A stretch of DNA of 64,000 nucleotides from Sebastes aleutianus (taxonomy: Eukaryota > Chordata > Actinopteri > Perciformes > Sebastidae). Both the position numbers and the translations under genes were made by a program. Positions 11,985-23,279 of this stretch are shown piece by piece. The notes beneath the pieces are model-generated. The model did no database searches, was not told where the DNA came from, and saw nothing but the letters and a program-made list of their open reading frames with translations. The DNA lies in contig CAKAKS010000060.1 in assembly GCA_916700875.1 (NCBI GenBank), positions 3,457,334 through 3,521,333 on the forward strand, read 5' to 3'. The first letter of the stretch is position 1; each line of letters starts with the position of its first letter.

Positions 11985-12260
11985 TTAAACAAATGGGGTT
12001 GAGGCAAATTAGCCAGGAATTTAATATTCGCCGAGTCTATGATATAGGACATCTTGTTACGAGACAGTGGTCTGAAGTATCAGTCGCAGAGCCGAGCCTT
12101 TCATCCAGCCGGCTCTCTTGAGGATATTTGTAATTAGCATCATTTGCCTAATACTTCAGGTTAATTAGAATATTTAATTGAATAGCTCTAATCTTCGGAG
12201 ATGACTATATTATAATCAAATTAGCACCACCACTAGGCTGGCTATTGAACGTGGCAGACT
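11985..12260. other. Strong candidate conserved non-coding element
   Basis: Very dense in TAAT cores: GGCAAATTAGCCAGGAATTT, TGTAATTAGCATCATTTGCC, GGTTAATTAGAATATTTAAT and ATAATCAAATTAGCACCACC. Unique sequence, no repeat ends, no ORF. This is one of the clearest enhancer-like blocks in the window; conservation was not tested. Confidence 0.42.
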
Positions 12261-12934
12261 GCCTGGCTCCTGGTCTCTTATCTGCTCCATCTCCATAGAG
12301 CATTCTCACATACTTAATGGTCCATTTGAACTATGCTATCAACATTTGATTATTCCTGAACAACAAAGGCAGCCACACAACCAGTAGGCATAAAAAGAAG
12401 AGATGATAAAGAAAAGCGCTATGGCTCCCATATGGCAGGTTTGGGGAGAGAGCGCTCGCTCTGTGTGAAGCAGCCTGAGCCAGGCGGCGAGGCCTGCGAG
12501 GCCATCAGGGAGAAGGAGTCGACTCGACTCCCACTCTCCTCCATCCGCCCCTCATCTACCCAGCCAAGTGTTTGCCAAGATAAGCAGATGAGGAGACATA
12601 TGCTTGAGAGGCTTCTGGAGAACTATTGAGAGAGTTTTAGTAGTCAAACCAGATGAAAGGCGGTCTGTAACCCTGTGGTATTCATGCCGCTGCATACAGT
12701 AACTGTGTCTTCGCTTTATATACCTTTACGGGGTATGCATGAGCAGCAGAACCCTTAAAACGTGTGATGGGATTCTTCTTTTATTTTTAAATGCATCAAC
12801 ACATAGGAAGTTTTCATTATGAATAATGCACTCAAACTCCATTATCAGCTCTATTGTACTCAAACACTTATGCTCATACACGACGATCTGTCTCCCTGAG
12901 AGAAAAACAAACCAATGAAAAGCTAAATATTACA
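12261..12934. other. Unassigned non-coding sequence
   Basis: Unique sequence with one 65-codon frame (12432-12629) lacking any signature. Possibly a continuation of the regulatory block, but no motif-rich core is visible. Confidence 0.45.
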
Positions 12935-13160
12935 GTGCGTTCAATTGCAACAAACAGATGGCAGCTAAATTAAAAGAAATTACATATACATTATCGTCGC
13001 TTTATGGCTTCGCTCTAATTGAGGCGATTATAACTCCTACCTTTCTGCTCTATAATGAAGTGAATTAATTCATTTAGGGTGGAACGTGTTGAAATTGTAC
13101 TCGCCAGTATTTTGTGTTTAGCGTCTCAAGTGATAATTTTTGACAGTGCCATATGTTTCA
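12935..13160. other. Candidate conserved non-coding element
   Basis: Contains GGCAGCTAAATTAAAAGAAA, CGCTCTAATTGAGGCGATTA and GAAGTGAATTAATTCATTTA in unique sequence. The regulatory role is inferred. Confidence 0.36.
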
Positions 13161-13802
13161 CTGGCAATATTTCTTCTTGGTTGAGTTTTATTACATAATT
13201 TTATTTGTCCCTGCGCCGATTTCTTTATATATCTGCAAATGAACTCTTGTCGCAAATAGGTAGCCATATGCCACGAGGATGCAGAGTAGAGGGTAAAAAA
13301 TATTCCTTAGGCTTTCCGCTAATTTGTTTTCTCGGCTCTGTCTCGCTGTATTGCAGCTGATTGTGCACTGTGGCTATATTAAAATGATAATGAATAAATG
13401 TATCATTAATTCAGCCCCGCCTTCAGTGGATCCATTGAACGTTGCCACCAGGAGGAATGAAAATATAATTGTGTCCTCGGCCCTTTCAGTTGCACAAGGT
13501 CCTGGAGTGAAAAGACAAAAAGCAATAGAGCAGGTCATCATGGCACCTTTTATATGGGGAGAAGTTAAAACAAGAGATCATTGCTTCTTTGCAATCAGGG
13601 CCTCATCTTTTAAATAACTTCTTTAAGTGTATTTCTGCAGACTTGCATTCATCTGATGATGTTTTTAGGCCTTTTTATACAGTAGTTTACTTTTGCTTTT
13701 CTTGCTTCTCTTTTTTCTGCCTTACCTTGCAGCTTTGCATCTTTCTTTTCCTTTGTAAAGTACTTTACACTTATTCTTTGGAAATGTATCATTTAGCACT
13801 AT
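13161..13802. other. Unassigned non-coding sequence
   Basis: Mostly unique sequence. 13370-13500 has TTAAAATGATAATGAATAAA and could extend the upstream candidate element. A T/C-rich stretch lies at 13690-13760. Confidence 0.45.
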
Positions 13803-13813
13803 TATTATAAAAT

Positions 13814-14530
13814 AAGGCTGTCAAAGTTAATGCAATAATAACGCGTTAATGCAAATCCGTTTTAACGCCACTAATTTCTTTAATGCATTAACGCAACTTG
13901 CGATTTTTAATCAATACCTTAAAAATCCGATGGGCAGCCAATCTTTCGGAGTTTGTAGCGGGCCCAGTTTTAAAGCTAGAGTGAAGATACTGACATATGA
14001 AACTAGAAAAATCTAAGGAATCCATTGTTACCAACCATGTCATACTTGCTTGTAGTGAAGGAGGTGAAATAACGCTCCCAACATATGCACAATTTTGGCG
14101 AGGAAAAACTGGCATGGCCATTTTCAAAGGGGTCCCTTGACCTCTGACCTCAAGATATGTGAATGTAAATGGGTTCTATGGGTACCCACCAGTCTCCCCT
14201 TTACAGACATGCCCACTCTATGATAATCACATGCAGTTTGGGGCAAGTCATAGTCAAGTCAGCACACTGACACCCTGACAGCTGTTGTTGCCTGTTGGGC
14301 TGCAGTTTGCCATGTTATGATTTGAGCATATTTTTTATGCTAAATGCAGTACCTGTGAGGGTTTCTGGACAATATTTGTCATGGTTTTGTGTTGTTAATT
14401 GATTTCAAATAATAAATATAAACATACATTTGCATAAAACAAATATATTTGCCCACTCCCATGTTGATAAGAGTATTAAATACTTGACAAATCTCCCTTT
14501 AAGGTTCATTTTGAACAGATAATACAGCCC
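13814..14530 (-). mobile_element. Non-autonomous DNA transposon with GGCTGTCAA ends
   Basis: Starts with a GGCTGTCAA-type terminus and ends with ACAGCCC, its inverted counterpart. TATTATAAAAT occurs directly on both sides (13803-13813 and 14531-14541), consistent with a target duplication. The interior holds alternating TAATGC/AACGCGTTAA sequence and phrases I recall from an abundant perciform repeat (CCCCAAACTGCATGTGATTA on the minus strand). No transposase. hAT-like is plausible. Confidence 0.82.
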
Positions 14531-14541
14531 TATTATAAAAT

Positions 14542-14859
14542 TATTGTTCTGAGGGATTGATGTCTTCTTGTTCCCATCCACTGGACGATGTCAGTCAAAA
14601 ACACCCTTGCATTGACTGTCAACCCTTATTGTTGAATATGGGATAAAGACTAATTATATGTGTCTGTGGGTGTCATGTTGTGGGGGGGGGGTCAGTGGTG
14701 CTGACATCACCCCCTGTGGTGGCGGAGGACAGCCTGGGCTTCAGCTCTGCATAGCAGACCCAACGTCTCTCGCCACAGTTTCCGAGTCGGACCCCCTGGG
14801 TTTTAAATTGCCACATAACGGATGCAGAGTCGAGAGGTAAACGTTGCCTAAGCAGCACT
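14542..14859. other. Unassigned non-coding sequence
   Basis: Contains a nine-G run near 14682. Nothing else recognised. Confidence 0.45.
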
Positions 14860-15130
14860 CATGCATTTCAATCCATATTGTTGTCATTTTGGAAACAATG
14901 GCGCCATGATTGGCATACCTCTTCAGCCTTGGAGAGGACAGTGTATGATTGGCGCCAATGGAAGCAAGGCAATTAAATCATTTACAAATGCTCCATTAAG
15001 GTGTCTGTAATAGGCAGCTTCCAGCACTAAAATTGTATTTTTTTTGCCTCTATTTCTAAAAAGCAATCAATTCTTATTAGGAATTTGGAAACAAGCAGCA
15101 AGGCCTCCGATGATTGGGAGTGCCTTTTAA
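14860..15130. other. Candidate conserved non-coding element
   Basis: Includes a near-repeat of ATGATTGGCATACC and TATGATTGGCGCCAATGG (NFI/CCAAT-like half sites) plus AAGGCAATTAAATCATTTAC. Unique, no ORF. The role is inferred. Confidence 0.38.
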
Positions 15131-15784
15131 GTTGTTTCTGAAGACACTCACAATGTTGTTGACATTGTAAAGCTCCCTTGTGCACGGTGTGACAAATTTT
15201 CACAACATTTTATCCTCCCCACCAGTCGGAAACGAGTCAAGCACGCACGCACATATGATGTGTGTACTTCCTTTACTATACTAGATAATTAGAAGGTTCG
15301 ACATGTTTGTCCAAGGCTTTCGGGGTTGCGATCATTCCCACAAAAATCCCGTGTTCTCATAAACATTTCAATTTTAGAATATATTTGGGTGATTAAAGAT
15401 GATTAAAGTCAAGCCAATTATATGAAATACTTAATTATGTCAAAGTAACAACAGTTACAGTTTTATTTGGGAAGTGCGGTATGGTTAGTTGAGATGCTCG
15501 GATTAAAAACAGTTCAAAGCGGGCAAGTCTTGATGCCACATGCTTTGATATTAAATACTACACGGTGCAAACGTCTGGAAGATCTGACAGGGAAACTCAA
15601 TTATATAGACAGAACCAACATAATAATTCTTCTGCAACAAAAGTAAGTGCACATGCTTCACTGCGAGTATAAATAAACCTGAGACTTCTTCTAAAAATGC
15701 ATCTAAAACTCCTGAAACTCTACAGGGAGAGGCAGTGAGAGAGAAACCTCTGTGATCTATATTAGGATTGTTTTAAAAAAGCCG
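15131..15784. other. Unassigned non-coding sequence
   Basis: AT-rich and unique-looking, with no repeat ends or coding signal. Confidence 0.5.
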
Positions 15785-16060
15785 GCACCGGCCTACTCCG
15801 CGATGTCCGAAGCAGTCAGACCCCAGTGTATGGTCAGAGGCGGTTTGATGCTGGGTTTGATGGAGTATGTCAGTCCAATCAGCCCAGCTTCCAGAGTCTG
15901 ATTGGGTCTGCCAGCCGGAGAGGCAGCCCTGATATTAGCTCTACAGCCAGCTGACAGCCGGCATAGAGAGCAGCTCATACGACACACAACAACAGAGCCG
16001 GGCAGCACGCTGACGGGGCCACACTTTGTCTGAGCCAGTGTAAAAAGATAGTAGGAGAAA
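15785..16060. other. GC-richer unique segment
   Basis: Balanced GC sequence with runs such as CCGGAGAGGCAGCCCTGATA and short overlapping frames (97 and 62 codons, minus) lacking signatures. It could be a regulatory element. No decisive motif. Confidence 0.22.
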
Positions 16061-16583
16061 TGTAAAGAGGAGAAAGTGGTTTTCAAACGTAGCCAGAGTG
16101 ACCGGAGAGAAACACTTAACTCTCTTCACCCCTCTCTGCTGGATTTTTTTTCTATGTCACATACACAGATTTACATTTCATCACCGCAGCAAATCACATA
16201 GGAAAGCTTTTTGTTATATGAATGTCATAAACCAAGTCCATACACATTCTTTCTCAGATTACTTCCTCATTTTTGGGGGGTCCCACAGACCTCAGTGCTG
16301 TACTGTGTGTGTAAAAATAATAATACAGTGGAAACCGCTTGTTGTGATCAAAAAGCTTGGGACAGAATCATTCCTATACAAATGCTGTTTAAATAATTTG
16401 CTTTTAGTAATCAATTTGTGCGCTTACAGTGTTCATTTTGGGTCTTTTCATACATGACAACACGGAAAAAATAAAAGTAACCCTACGGTAATTCTTTTCT
16501 CCCATGGTACTCTGCCTCGCGGTAACCCGTCTGCTTCTGGCTGGCGACCTGAAGCTGGTGCTGCATGCGTGCAGATTGAAATC

Positions 16584-16725
16584 ATGACGGGAAAAAAAAG
16601 AAAAATCTAGTCTCCTCGAAGTTTAGGACAAACTGACAAAAACGAGACAACGAGATAGTGCAGCGAAACTTGGTGTTCCTCAGGCTACCCTATGTAGTCT
16701 ACTGAACAATGAGAAACCAACCCGG
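16584..16725 (+). pseudogene. Tigger/pogo transposase N-terminal helix-turn-helix remnant
   Basis: Opens with a Met-Thr-Gly-Lys-Lys-Arg-Lys start typical of the family. After one frame change it reads DSAAKLGVPQATLCSLLNNE, resembling the CENP-B/Psq-type DNA-binding helix-turn-helix, with an in-frame stop a few residues upstream. No DDE catalytic domain follows because another repeat interrupts the region. It is non-functional. Confidence 0.72.
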
Positions 16726-17060
16726 TCTCACAACTCGTCAAATACCGCCAACTGGGCAGCAGCGCGCCTCAGCATCGGAAGCTGACAGTCACAGTATGTG
16801 ACAAACTGGGCTGGTTGGAGCAAGTGACGTAGTGTTGGTAGCATAAGAGTCCTTTCAGGGTGGGAGTGGAAGGGTCAAACAACCACAAGACTTTCAACCA
16901 GGAGGCCGGTGTTCGTGTCCCCTGTGAAACTAAAAGTTAACGTTAACTTATTTTGTCATGTCAGTCTTTAGTCACGTGACTCATCGGTATCGCGAGTCCG
17001 TCCCGTGAGTCACTATAGTCACATGGTATTTGAAGAGTTGGGAGTGAGAATGTGTTGGAG
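16721..17060 (-). mobile_element. Repeat nested in the Tigger-like element
   Basis: Starts GGTCTCACAACTCGTCAAATA and ends near GAGTTGGGAGTGAGAATG, which are roughly inverted. It contains CAAGACTTTCAACCAGGAG, the complement of the CTCCTGGTTGAAAGTC phrase at 4.6 kb. The same terminal pair bounds the longer copy at 30.25-31.01 kb. It separates the Tigger helix-turn-helix from the Tigger 3' part, so it is younger than that element. Confidence 0.7.
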
Positions 17061-17319
17061 AAACAGTCATGGCTGCTAGTGATGGAGAAAGCACCTGTGT
17101 TTGAAGCAGCTGAAGCCACATTTGAAAAACACGGGTACTGTATTTTGAAACAGTCAATTAAATTCAGTTAATAGCGAAGCTGTCCGTTTCATTACTTTAT
17201 GTTCTTGAGATAAATATACAAATTTCAGTTAGATGGTTATCTGCATGAGAAAAAAATTTTAATTAAAAAAATGGTTATAATCATCTGCTTATAGTGATCA
17301 AGTTGAGGTTTCCACTGTA

Positions 17320-19911
17320 TTTGCAAAATCAATCTTTTTAACAAAAAATACTTATGACATTACTAAAACAAAATGCTGAAATGACCATACAGCATTATTA
17401 TGACACCAAATAAGGAAGTGTTTCCTTTCCATATGGACTGTGCATGATGTTTAGGATCAACTTCCTATTAGACCTCTAATGGACAAACTGCTATAAACCT
17501 TCAATAATGGAAATCTAAATATTTATATTTTTGGGGGATTTGCTGCCAAAAAAGTACAGTCAACCCCAATCACAGATCCAATGTACTAAAGCCCCAAACC
17601 AAAGTAATGCATCCTTTTCGTTAATGGACTTCTGAAACAGTTCATAATAAACAATTTTCATAAAGTTAGGGGAAGTCATGAAGTATTAAGGTGATAAAAC
17701 AATGCTAAGTATGTTTTTGCAGCTGTTAAAGAGAGTCCGGATTCTCCAGAAGACCAAACAGAACGTTAGGGTTCAATTCTCGACAGCCCCATGTTTGCAT
17801 CCACAAGAGTTAGACATTATGTATCAAGGATTTTGGCACGGGCGAGGTGGGTGATGGGCTGAAACAAGGAGCTGAGTTTGGTTTGTGTAAAGCATCTCTT
17901 GCAGGCATGTGGGAGACTTAAAGGCTTTTGCAAAAGTTCTGGGGGAAATTTTCTCTAAGGTTTATGAGCCATAGCAGATGAGTAGATGACCCAAGTTAAT
18001 TATTATTGAATTTGTTTTCCCTGCTCCACTGATACTTACCTCTATCCTGATGCTACAATGACAGTGGGTACTCTCATTAAAGCGAAGGATGTGGCTTGCC
18101 AGAGAGAATCGTCTATTTTCTTTTTTTTTCACGTGCAAATTCCCCCGGCGGGCTAAACCTGTTAAGCTTCATCATTTGTTATTGTGGTTAGCGCTAGATT
18201 TTTATGCATCATCATTTCACAACAACAGTATTAATAGTAATATTCTATGCCATAATGGTATGAAGTAAAATAAATAAAGTAAGACAGCATTGTTCAGTGT
18301 TTCCATGGCAAAACAGCTATATGTTTTTCCTCCTTCAGACAATTTCTAAGTGCCTGTAAATAAGCGAGTTGACAGCGCTGACATGACAGTCGAGCAGGAT
18401 GTGAAGAATGAGTGAAAGTCGAGACAAATTACTCCAATCAAACGCATAATCTTGAAATTAGATGGTCAGGCATGTAATACGATATAGGGAAATTGCTGAA
18501 AGGTTTAGGGGCAGACTTGCCTTCTGTTCCGTCTTTGACATAAACCGTCATGATATAAAGATAAACCCTCTCTCCTGTCATGATTGAATGCAAAACAGAT
18601 GAAACACAAGCCATCTGTAGCTTGTCACGCTGGAGTTCACCAACTTAACTGAAGCATGTGTGCTCAGATGTGTGTTTTATGAATTAAGATGTCTGTCTAA
18701 TGTGTATTGGCGGGGGAAATCTTTGTAGAATGCACTTTTATGTCACATGCTAACAAAGAAAAGTGTGAAATCAACATGCACGGGTTAATTAATATACTTA
18801 CAGTTATTTGTTAAGTGTTTTCTTTCCAGCTTTACGTTGAATTACTGCGGGCTTCACAGAATTACATTATTTAGACTAAAATAAACAAAGACATGTTTAA
18901 CATGCTTAGGCATTGGAGGCACACCCATGGTTGAAGTTGTTAGCTAACAATATGTAGTTGTGAATATTAATGTGAATGCATGGTGATGATCAAAATATTT
19001 CTTGACTCAGGTCATTCATGGACTAATGACACATTAGCAGCTTGTTGGTAGTTGGGTGGTAAAAATCTTAACTTAATACTGAGCAGTTAAGCAATCATGA
19101 AGTAATGACTCATTGTTACAGAAGTAACCAACACCTCACACAAACAATACTAATATGTATATACTGCACAGATGGATTGCGTATAAGTTATGTGTGTTTT
19201 TACCCTAATCCTGATTCAGAGAAACAAGTCAACAGACCTTTTTCACAACAGGAAAAAAGGTCAGTTCAATTTAGGTGTGCAAGTAAGGCACCATACATGT
19301 TGCCGGTGGGTTAAAGACGCTGATCATGTAGGACCAAGCAGGAAGACAACATCCCCAGTTTGAGTCCGGCCAGTGACATTGTTTCATGCAATTACTAATC
19401 CCTGCAAAAATAAAAAATAAAAAAATTAAAAAAGGCATCATGCACTTTATAATGGCAGTAGAACTGGATCACCTACATGTTACTAATTATTGACCATTTC
19501 ACAGTTGTAAATGTAAACATTCCAAATGTGTCCCAGACTTTCCAACAGTACTCGGGTCATTTTCTCGGCGCCGTTAATAACGTCATTGCTGTCGCACAAT
19601 TAAAAGTGCCAGATCAACATCTGCTGGTAGACCATCCATGATGAATATTGGATACTGACATGTATTTTTGTGTGTGATATCTTAGCAAAATGCTCTGAGT
19701 GAATTTAAGTTCCCCTTGGAACAGTGATGCAACATATACTGTATATCTAGGGCTTTTATTGTGAAAGGGAAGAGTCAACGGTCGTGGTGAATGTGGACGC
19801 AATAAGCATATTTAATACGCATATTTTCCCAGATTAATAAATACAAAGTACTTTGTGGCCGTTTGTGTTGTGATGTGCTGCTCTGCTCACATTAAATACA
19901 TTATTTATGGG
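17320..19911. other. Long unassigned non-coding stretch
   Basis: AT-rich unique sequence with no recognised transposon. Sub-blocks near 17.99-18.20, 18.40-18.50 and 18.60-18.80 kb have TAAT/TTAAT-rich texture that could be regulatory but is not distinctive. An A/T-rich AAAAATAAAAAATAAA run lies near 19410. No RNA gene or exon seen. Confidence 0.45.
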
Positions 19912-20155
19912 TTTGTCTCAATCCAGCTGCTCTCTTTCCTCTCGTCCGTCTGCCATTCTTCCTTCAGTGCAATGCATGATGGTAGATACTGTAGTGTTCG
20001 GTTAGTGACCATTGTTGTCCACTACTTTTCATGATGCATCGTGGGATACTTTAAGTCCACTATATAGAGTATAATAATTCTCACTATACAGTCGGACAGC
20101 ACTACAAAATGACAAACTCACTATATAGTGAGTGATTTTCGGACACAGCCCAGGT
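19912..20155 (-). mobile_element. Probable short MITE with GGACACAGCC end
   Basis: The right end reads GAGTGATTTTCGGACACAGCC and the left end GGGTTTGTCTCAATCCAG, approximate inverse partners. The interior contains CTATATAGTGAGTG and its near complement CACTATATAGAG. I recall this as a fish repeat. Boundaries approximate. Confidence 0.5.
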
Positions 20156-22097
20156 TTATTTCCTGTTGCAATGTATGTGAATGATAAAAGCTGACAGGAA
20201 GTAAACATGAACCCAAGCTGTTGCCTAGCAATGCAGTTCCGTTGAAACGGTGTATACCTGTGTTGACAAGTCAAAATGTCTACCGTGATAATAGTCTATT
20301 AAAGTCACTACGTGCAGAATGTGAAACTTTCTGACTTTGGAGCCCCCTAGTGGTAATATCAAGAAGACACCGTGCTGGTCTTTGTGATTGTGCCGTCCTC
20401 TAACATGTCCACATACTATAAAGCAGTATTAGAAGGACAACTGTGGAAGGAGGACACCATTCTTCCACTTGGGAAGACCAACCACGAAGACAAGCCTACT
20501 GGCCTACAGCAGTGGAGGCCAAACTTAGCTGAGAATTGAGCATCATCAGTTGCTCCCATGTCTGTATCCTTCCCTAGCCTGAAGGACGGCCTGATATCAT
20601 AGTTTCAACCTGGGCTCAACCTCGGTTCCAGTTGGTGAGAGGGGACGCAGGAAAGGCTTTAAAGGTAAGTCAATCTTCGAGCTAAAGGGGAGAGACAGAG
20701 GTGAATGGTATGATGATATTAACTTTTTAAAAACACCAGCTGTGTCCAATCATTAACACTGACTACACCTGAGAAAATACCACTACTGACATTTTTCTCC
20801 TTTAACATGACAATGGGTAACTTCCCCCACTCGGTGTGAAGGCGAGAAAACGAGACACAGGGCCACCCAGACAGAAAAGGATGACAGAGCATCCTGTTCA
20901 CTGAGCAGCACTGAATCACTGTCATCCTCAAGAGGTCTAATGTAAGCACAAAAGACTGAGCCTCGGAAGAGCCCAGACTTCACTTCACCCTCACTGTCAT
21001 CATGGCCAAGCCAAGGAGAAGTGAGAAAAAAAAACAACCCAACCAACAAACCTATTCTGGCGAAGGCTAGGGCACTTGTAACATGCTTAGTGCCAAGACG
21101 CATAAACCACTGCCGGTGTGGGTCAACCATGATGACCAGGTGGGAGCAGGGAAGGCAGAGATGTGCGCCGTCTTCTCATGAAGCCAGAGGAAGTTATGTT
21201 TTTGTCTACTGAGGAAAAGTCGTAACAGAATGGTTTGGACATTTTAATTGAATAAATCTGACTGGCTAAATGTGTACACGACACAGACAAGCAAAATTAC
21301 AATATGATAAGGTGAAAAAAAATATCATACTTCAGATAAAATATATGAATGAACAAGTCAGTCAGTCAGTCAGTCTAACTGCAGAGTAACAGATATCTCC
21401 CATCCAAACATCGCTTTTCCGCACTCCGTCTTTGCTCTGGGACAATATGTAGGAGCTTTTGTCATTGGTTATCAGGGGATGATATATAGTCTAGCCTGCA
21501 GAGAAACATGTGTTGTGCTTTAATCTAGAGTGCATAGGCCAGTATTCATGGCCAGCAGCTGGAGAAAATCACAGGAGACGAAGAGTCCACCGTGGAGAAA
21601 GGAGACATACTGCCTGCCTGCCTGGCAGATGCTGGTTCTTGTTATCAGCCCTCTCCCCACCTTTATTTATGTGGTGACTTACAACCCGACACCCTCTTTT
21701 TCCGCTTGCGCACTATAGCTGCTCCTTTGCCCACACAGACGTATTAATATGAATAAATATTTGTTTTGTTGCTCTTGTTGCCGATAGATGTAGCACTTGA
21801 CAGCACATTCTGGTGTTGTACTAACACCAACTAACAAACATGTTCTGATGATTGAAGCCAATAGAGAAGGTTGCAGGTGAGATACCGTAGGCTCTTGTGG
21901 CAAAAAAAATTACAAAAAATGGAATTCAATCTTAATGTTTAATTGAAATTTTAAACTATTAATATTGCAGCTATTTTTAAAAAGCTAACAACACATCTAT
22001 TAAAGAAAAAAAAACCCTTATCAGTATAAAATGAAAGGAAACAACTATGAGTCTACAGTCATGCTAACGTCAATATGTATCAGGTCATGGTTACCGT
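20156..22097. other. Unassigned non-coding sequence
   Basis: 20290-20370 (GGAGCCCCCTAGTGGTAATA) looks like a repeat fragment. 20780-21130 has overlapping minus-strand frames without signatures. A small (GTCA)n tract lies at 21358-21374. No gene recognised. Confidence 0.45.
21358..21374. repeat. (GTCA)n tetranucleotide repeat
   Basis: About four units, short. Confidence 0.85.
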
Positions 22098-22850
22098 CTT
22101 AAAGGTACAGTGTGCAGGATGTAGCGGCATCTAGTGGTGTGGTTGCAAATTGCAACCAATTGAGTATACCCTCTACTGGCTCCTCCCTTTCCAAGACTAC
22201 TGTAAGGTGAGCCGCGTACCACAGTTTTGCACTCTGCGGCTCACGTTACCGCAGTTTCACAAGCGTGTCTGAGAACTACGGTGGCCTTCAGGTAACGTAA
22301 AACATGAAAGACTCTCTTTGTGTTGTGGGCTACTGTAGAAACATGGCGGAGCAACATGGCGGACTCCATGAAGAGGACCGGCTCCCTATGTAGATATGAA
22401 GGGCTCATTGTAAGCTAACGAAAACACAAGGATTCTTAGTTTCAGTTGATTAAACACTAATGGCAACATAGTTACCTCCAGCAAGGCCGAAGACCTAGGA
22501 AGGAGGTTATGTTTTCACCGGCGTTGGTTTGTTGGTTTGTCCGTTAGCAGGATTACTCCAAAAGTCCGCAATGGATTTCAATGTCATTTTTTGGAGTTGT
22601 GGGGTGTGGCACAATGAACAATCCATTAGATTTTGGTGGCGATCCGGATCATGATCCGGCTTCGGGCATTTTTTTTAATAACTCCGCTCAGCCTGTGCAT
22701 TAACACAACAGGCTTTAAGACATGCGCAGTGTAACTGATGACGCGTTCATGAAACCTGCCTTGGCAGAGGTCTGCGCTCTCCGAGTACACTTCTAGTTAA
22801 GAATATCATATTCTCCATTTCTGCTAAGTCTCCCACACTATTCCTTTAAG
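22098..22850 (+). mobile_element. MITE with CTTAAAGG ends, carrying a nested insertion
   Basis: Ends are CTTAAAGGTACAGTGTG and, at the far end, CACACTATTCCTTTAAG, which are inverted. The interior phrases GCGGCATCTAGTGGTGTGG, GAACTACGGTGGCC and GTAGAAACATGGCGG are shared with the copy at 39282-39647, so they are one family. The extra length comes from a separate element at 22475-22793. Confidence 0.85.
22475..22793 (+). mobile_element. Nested short repeat with TAGTTA target duplication
   Basis: TAGTTA lies directly on both sides (22469-22474 and 22794-22799). The body includes CCAGCAAGGCCGAAGACC, GATCCGGATCATGATCCGG (a palindromic core) and CTTGGCAGAGGTCTGCGC. The 39-kb copy lacks this segment, which supports insertion rather than ancestral content. 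I recall it as a common fish repeat. Class uncertain. Confidence 0.78.
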
Positions 22851-22854
22851 CTTG

Positions 22855-22950
22855 TTAGCATGCTAACATTTGCATAAGCAGCACTAAACACAAAGTGAAG
22901 CTTAAACTGATGAATGGTATTGAGTCATGAACTAAAAATGGATGAAATGC
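22855..22950 (+). repeat. Fragment of the GTTAGCATGCTAACATTTGC repeat family
   Basis: TTAGCATGCTAACATTTGC plus CACTAAACACAAAGTGAAGC matches phrases at 50997-51040. Only the start of the family is visible. Confidence 0.6.
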
Positions 22951-23279
22951 GGTGCAGGAACCGTATCACGGAAATTACTTAGAAGCTGCGTGACAGGACA
23001 TATATTTTTTGCAATGATGTTTCAGAGGTTATTTTCAGGAGCATTCCCTGCTTATTCAGGTGCAGGGAGACTTGTTATGTGATACAATCCCAATATCTTT
23101 AACAGCTCCCATAGTCTCAGAAGCATCCTCACAAGCTCCTCATCTCCTCTCTGCCTCATATCCATATATTAGTTTCTCTTTTACGCCCTGGTCTCACACT
23201 GCTGCTCTCTTATTGACAGTTCCCTACTGTGATATTTATGTCACATATTTAATATGGACATGGGAATGATTATCAAATC
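22951..23279. other. Unassigned non-coding sequence
   Basis: A 69-codon plus-strand frame (23060-23269) has no signature. Nothing else recognised. Confidence 0.45.

Larger units (their letters stand above)
16326..17317 (+). mobile_element. Tigger/pogo-like DNA transposon, decayed, with internal insertion
   Basis: Ends are inverted copies of CAGTGGAAACC. Inside them the left end carries TGATCA directly, and the right end carries TGATCA next to AGTTGAGG. TA dinucleotides flank both ends (16324-16325 and 17318-17319), the hallmark of Tc1/mariner-superfamily insertion. The interior preserves a fossil helix-turn-helix start (see 16584-16725), then a second repeat, then AT-rich sequence leading to the right end. 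At under 1 kb it is far shorter than an autonomous Tigger, so most of the transposase is missing. Confidence 0.82.

Noticed and set aside
21358..21374. Regulatory repeat
   Set aside because: Only about four GTCA units; an ordinary short tandem repeat.
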